A DNA stretch of 64,000 nucleotides from Streptomyces griseocarneus (GTDB lineage Bacteria > Actinomycetota > Actinomycetes > Streptomycetales > Streptomycetaceae), in NCBI GenBank assembly GCA_003674045.1, contig PENC01000010.1, positions 62,001-126,000 on the forward strand. The letters are read 5' to 3'. Position numbers and translations under genes: made by a program. This document shows positions 63,657 to 64,000 of the stretch, piece by piece. The notes beneath the pieces are model-generated. The model was not told the origin of the DNA and made no database searches. It saw only the letters and a list, made by a program, of their open reading frames with translations. Each line of letters starts with the position of its first letter. Position 1 is the stretch's first letter.

Positions 63657-64000
63657 CTAGTAACCACCCTGATTCGGGTGCTGTCGGTTGTACGGGTCCT
63701 CGTATTGCGCGGGGGCGGCGGGGCGGGGGGCCACGGGGCGCATCGCGTCGAACCCGGCCGGGTTCGGCGAGGCCGCACCGGGGCGCGGCTGCTGGTACTG
63801 CTGAGGGCCCGGGTAGCCGCGCGGCGCCGCTGTCTGCTGCGGAATGTATGGCGCGGGCGTCTGCTGGAGACCCGCGGGCTGCGGCGCGGGCTGCTGCTGC
63901 GGCTGCTGGTACCCGTACTGCGGGGCGGGAGCCGGAGCCGGGGCGGGCGTGGCGTAGCCGGTCTGCGGCGGCTGTGGCGCGGGCGCGGCGGACGGCCCGG
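63657..64000 (-). CDS. Pro/Gln-rich C-terminus of a gene truncated by the window edge
   Basis: 114 codons remain, ending NRQHPNQGGY. The visible part is a low-complexity Pro, Gln, Ala, Tyr tail with repeats such as PAPAPAPQYGYQQPQQQ. Such disordered tails occur on Streptomyces membrane and cell-envelope proteins; the folded domain lies beyond the right edge, so no function is assigned. Starts or longer segments cannot be judged. The stop is TAG at 63657-63659. Confidence 0.7.
   Translation of the reverse strand, partial: GPSAAPAPQPPQTGYATPAPAPAPAPQYGYQQPQQQPAPQPAGLQQTPAPYIPQQTAAPRGYPGPQQYQQPRPGAASPNPAGFDAMRPVAPRPAAPAQYEDPYNRQHPNQGGY

Overview
The window is about 64 kb of a very GC-rich (over 70 percent by eye) actinobacterial chromosome, almost certainly Streptomyces. 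Genes are dense and show strong third-position G/C bias, GTG starts are common, ATGA/GTGA stop-start overlaps are frequent, and the families are typical of that genus (HATPase-only regulators, ROK/LacI/DeoR/TetR regulators, iron boxes of the DmdR/IdeR type). I recognise no phage, insertion sequence, CRISPR array, rRNA or tRNA.

Layout. 1-9.7 kb: partial sirohydrochlorin-chelatase-like gene, BadF/BadG-type sugar kinase, uracil-DNA glycosylase, old-yellow-enzyme reductase, small ABM-like protein, L,D-transpeptidase lipoprotein, ArsR regulator, adrenodoxin-reductase-like flavoprotein and an ABC-F ATPase with a long leader. 9.7-10.3 kb: a 2'-5' RNA ligase-like gene with no stop codon before its convergent neighbour. 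10.3-25.7 kb: a complete-looking iron-controlled catecholate siderophore locus. It has a secreted beta-propeller protein, an enterobactin-esterase homologue, a seven-gene minus-strand operon (binding lipoprotein, dhbA, dhbC, dhbE, isochorismatase, stand-alone aryl carrier protein, one-module serine NRPS with thioesterase) and a divergent importer operon (two permeases and an ATPase). Three IdeR/DmdR-like iron boxes sit at 11462, 11628 and 22648. The adenylation-domain motifs match EntF, so I infer an enterobactin-type (2,3-dihydroxybenzoyl-serine)3 product, built with a split EntB.

25.7-34.4 kb: cupin/MarR divergent pair with two operators, pirin, PAP2 phosphatase, M56 peptidase with a DUF5134 protein, VOC protein, GNAT acetyltransferase and a polar amino acid ABC transporter. 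34.7-38.0 kb: an operon of a DUF6421 protein, an SDR and a threonine-aldolase-like PLP enzyme, closed by a perfect hairpin. 38-43.6 kb: acyltransferase, thioredoxin-like protein, flavin reductase, etfB-etfA and an HpcH/HpaI-like aldolase. 43.7-55 kb: LacI/ROK-kinase divergent pair, P-loop kinase-Nudix fusion, M20 dipeptidase, geranylgeranyl-reductase-like flavoprotein, deazaflavin nitroreductase with a divergent TetR and three operators, ROK regulator with a divergent MFS transporter, and DUF2797. 55-64 kb: HATPase regulator, small unknown protein, PLP-dependent cysteine synthase-like enzyme, SRPBCC protein, DeoR regulator, a beta-helix/AAA fusion ATPase, a two-helix membrane protein, a MOSC protein and the Pro/Gln-rich C-terminus of an unfinished gene.

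How parts work together: iron starvation would release the DmdR/IdeR-type repressor from all three boxes. That would switch on synthesis (DhbC to isochorismate, DhbB isochorismatase, DhbA to DHB, DhbE/ArCP/EntF assembly), uptake (lipoprotein plus permeases plus ATPase) and iron release (esterase). No MbtH-like gene, phosphopantetheinyl transferase or exporter is visible in the locus, so those must come from elsewhere. All functional statements come from reading the translated sequences and motifs. No database search was run.
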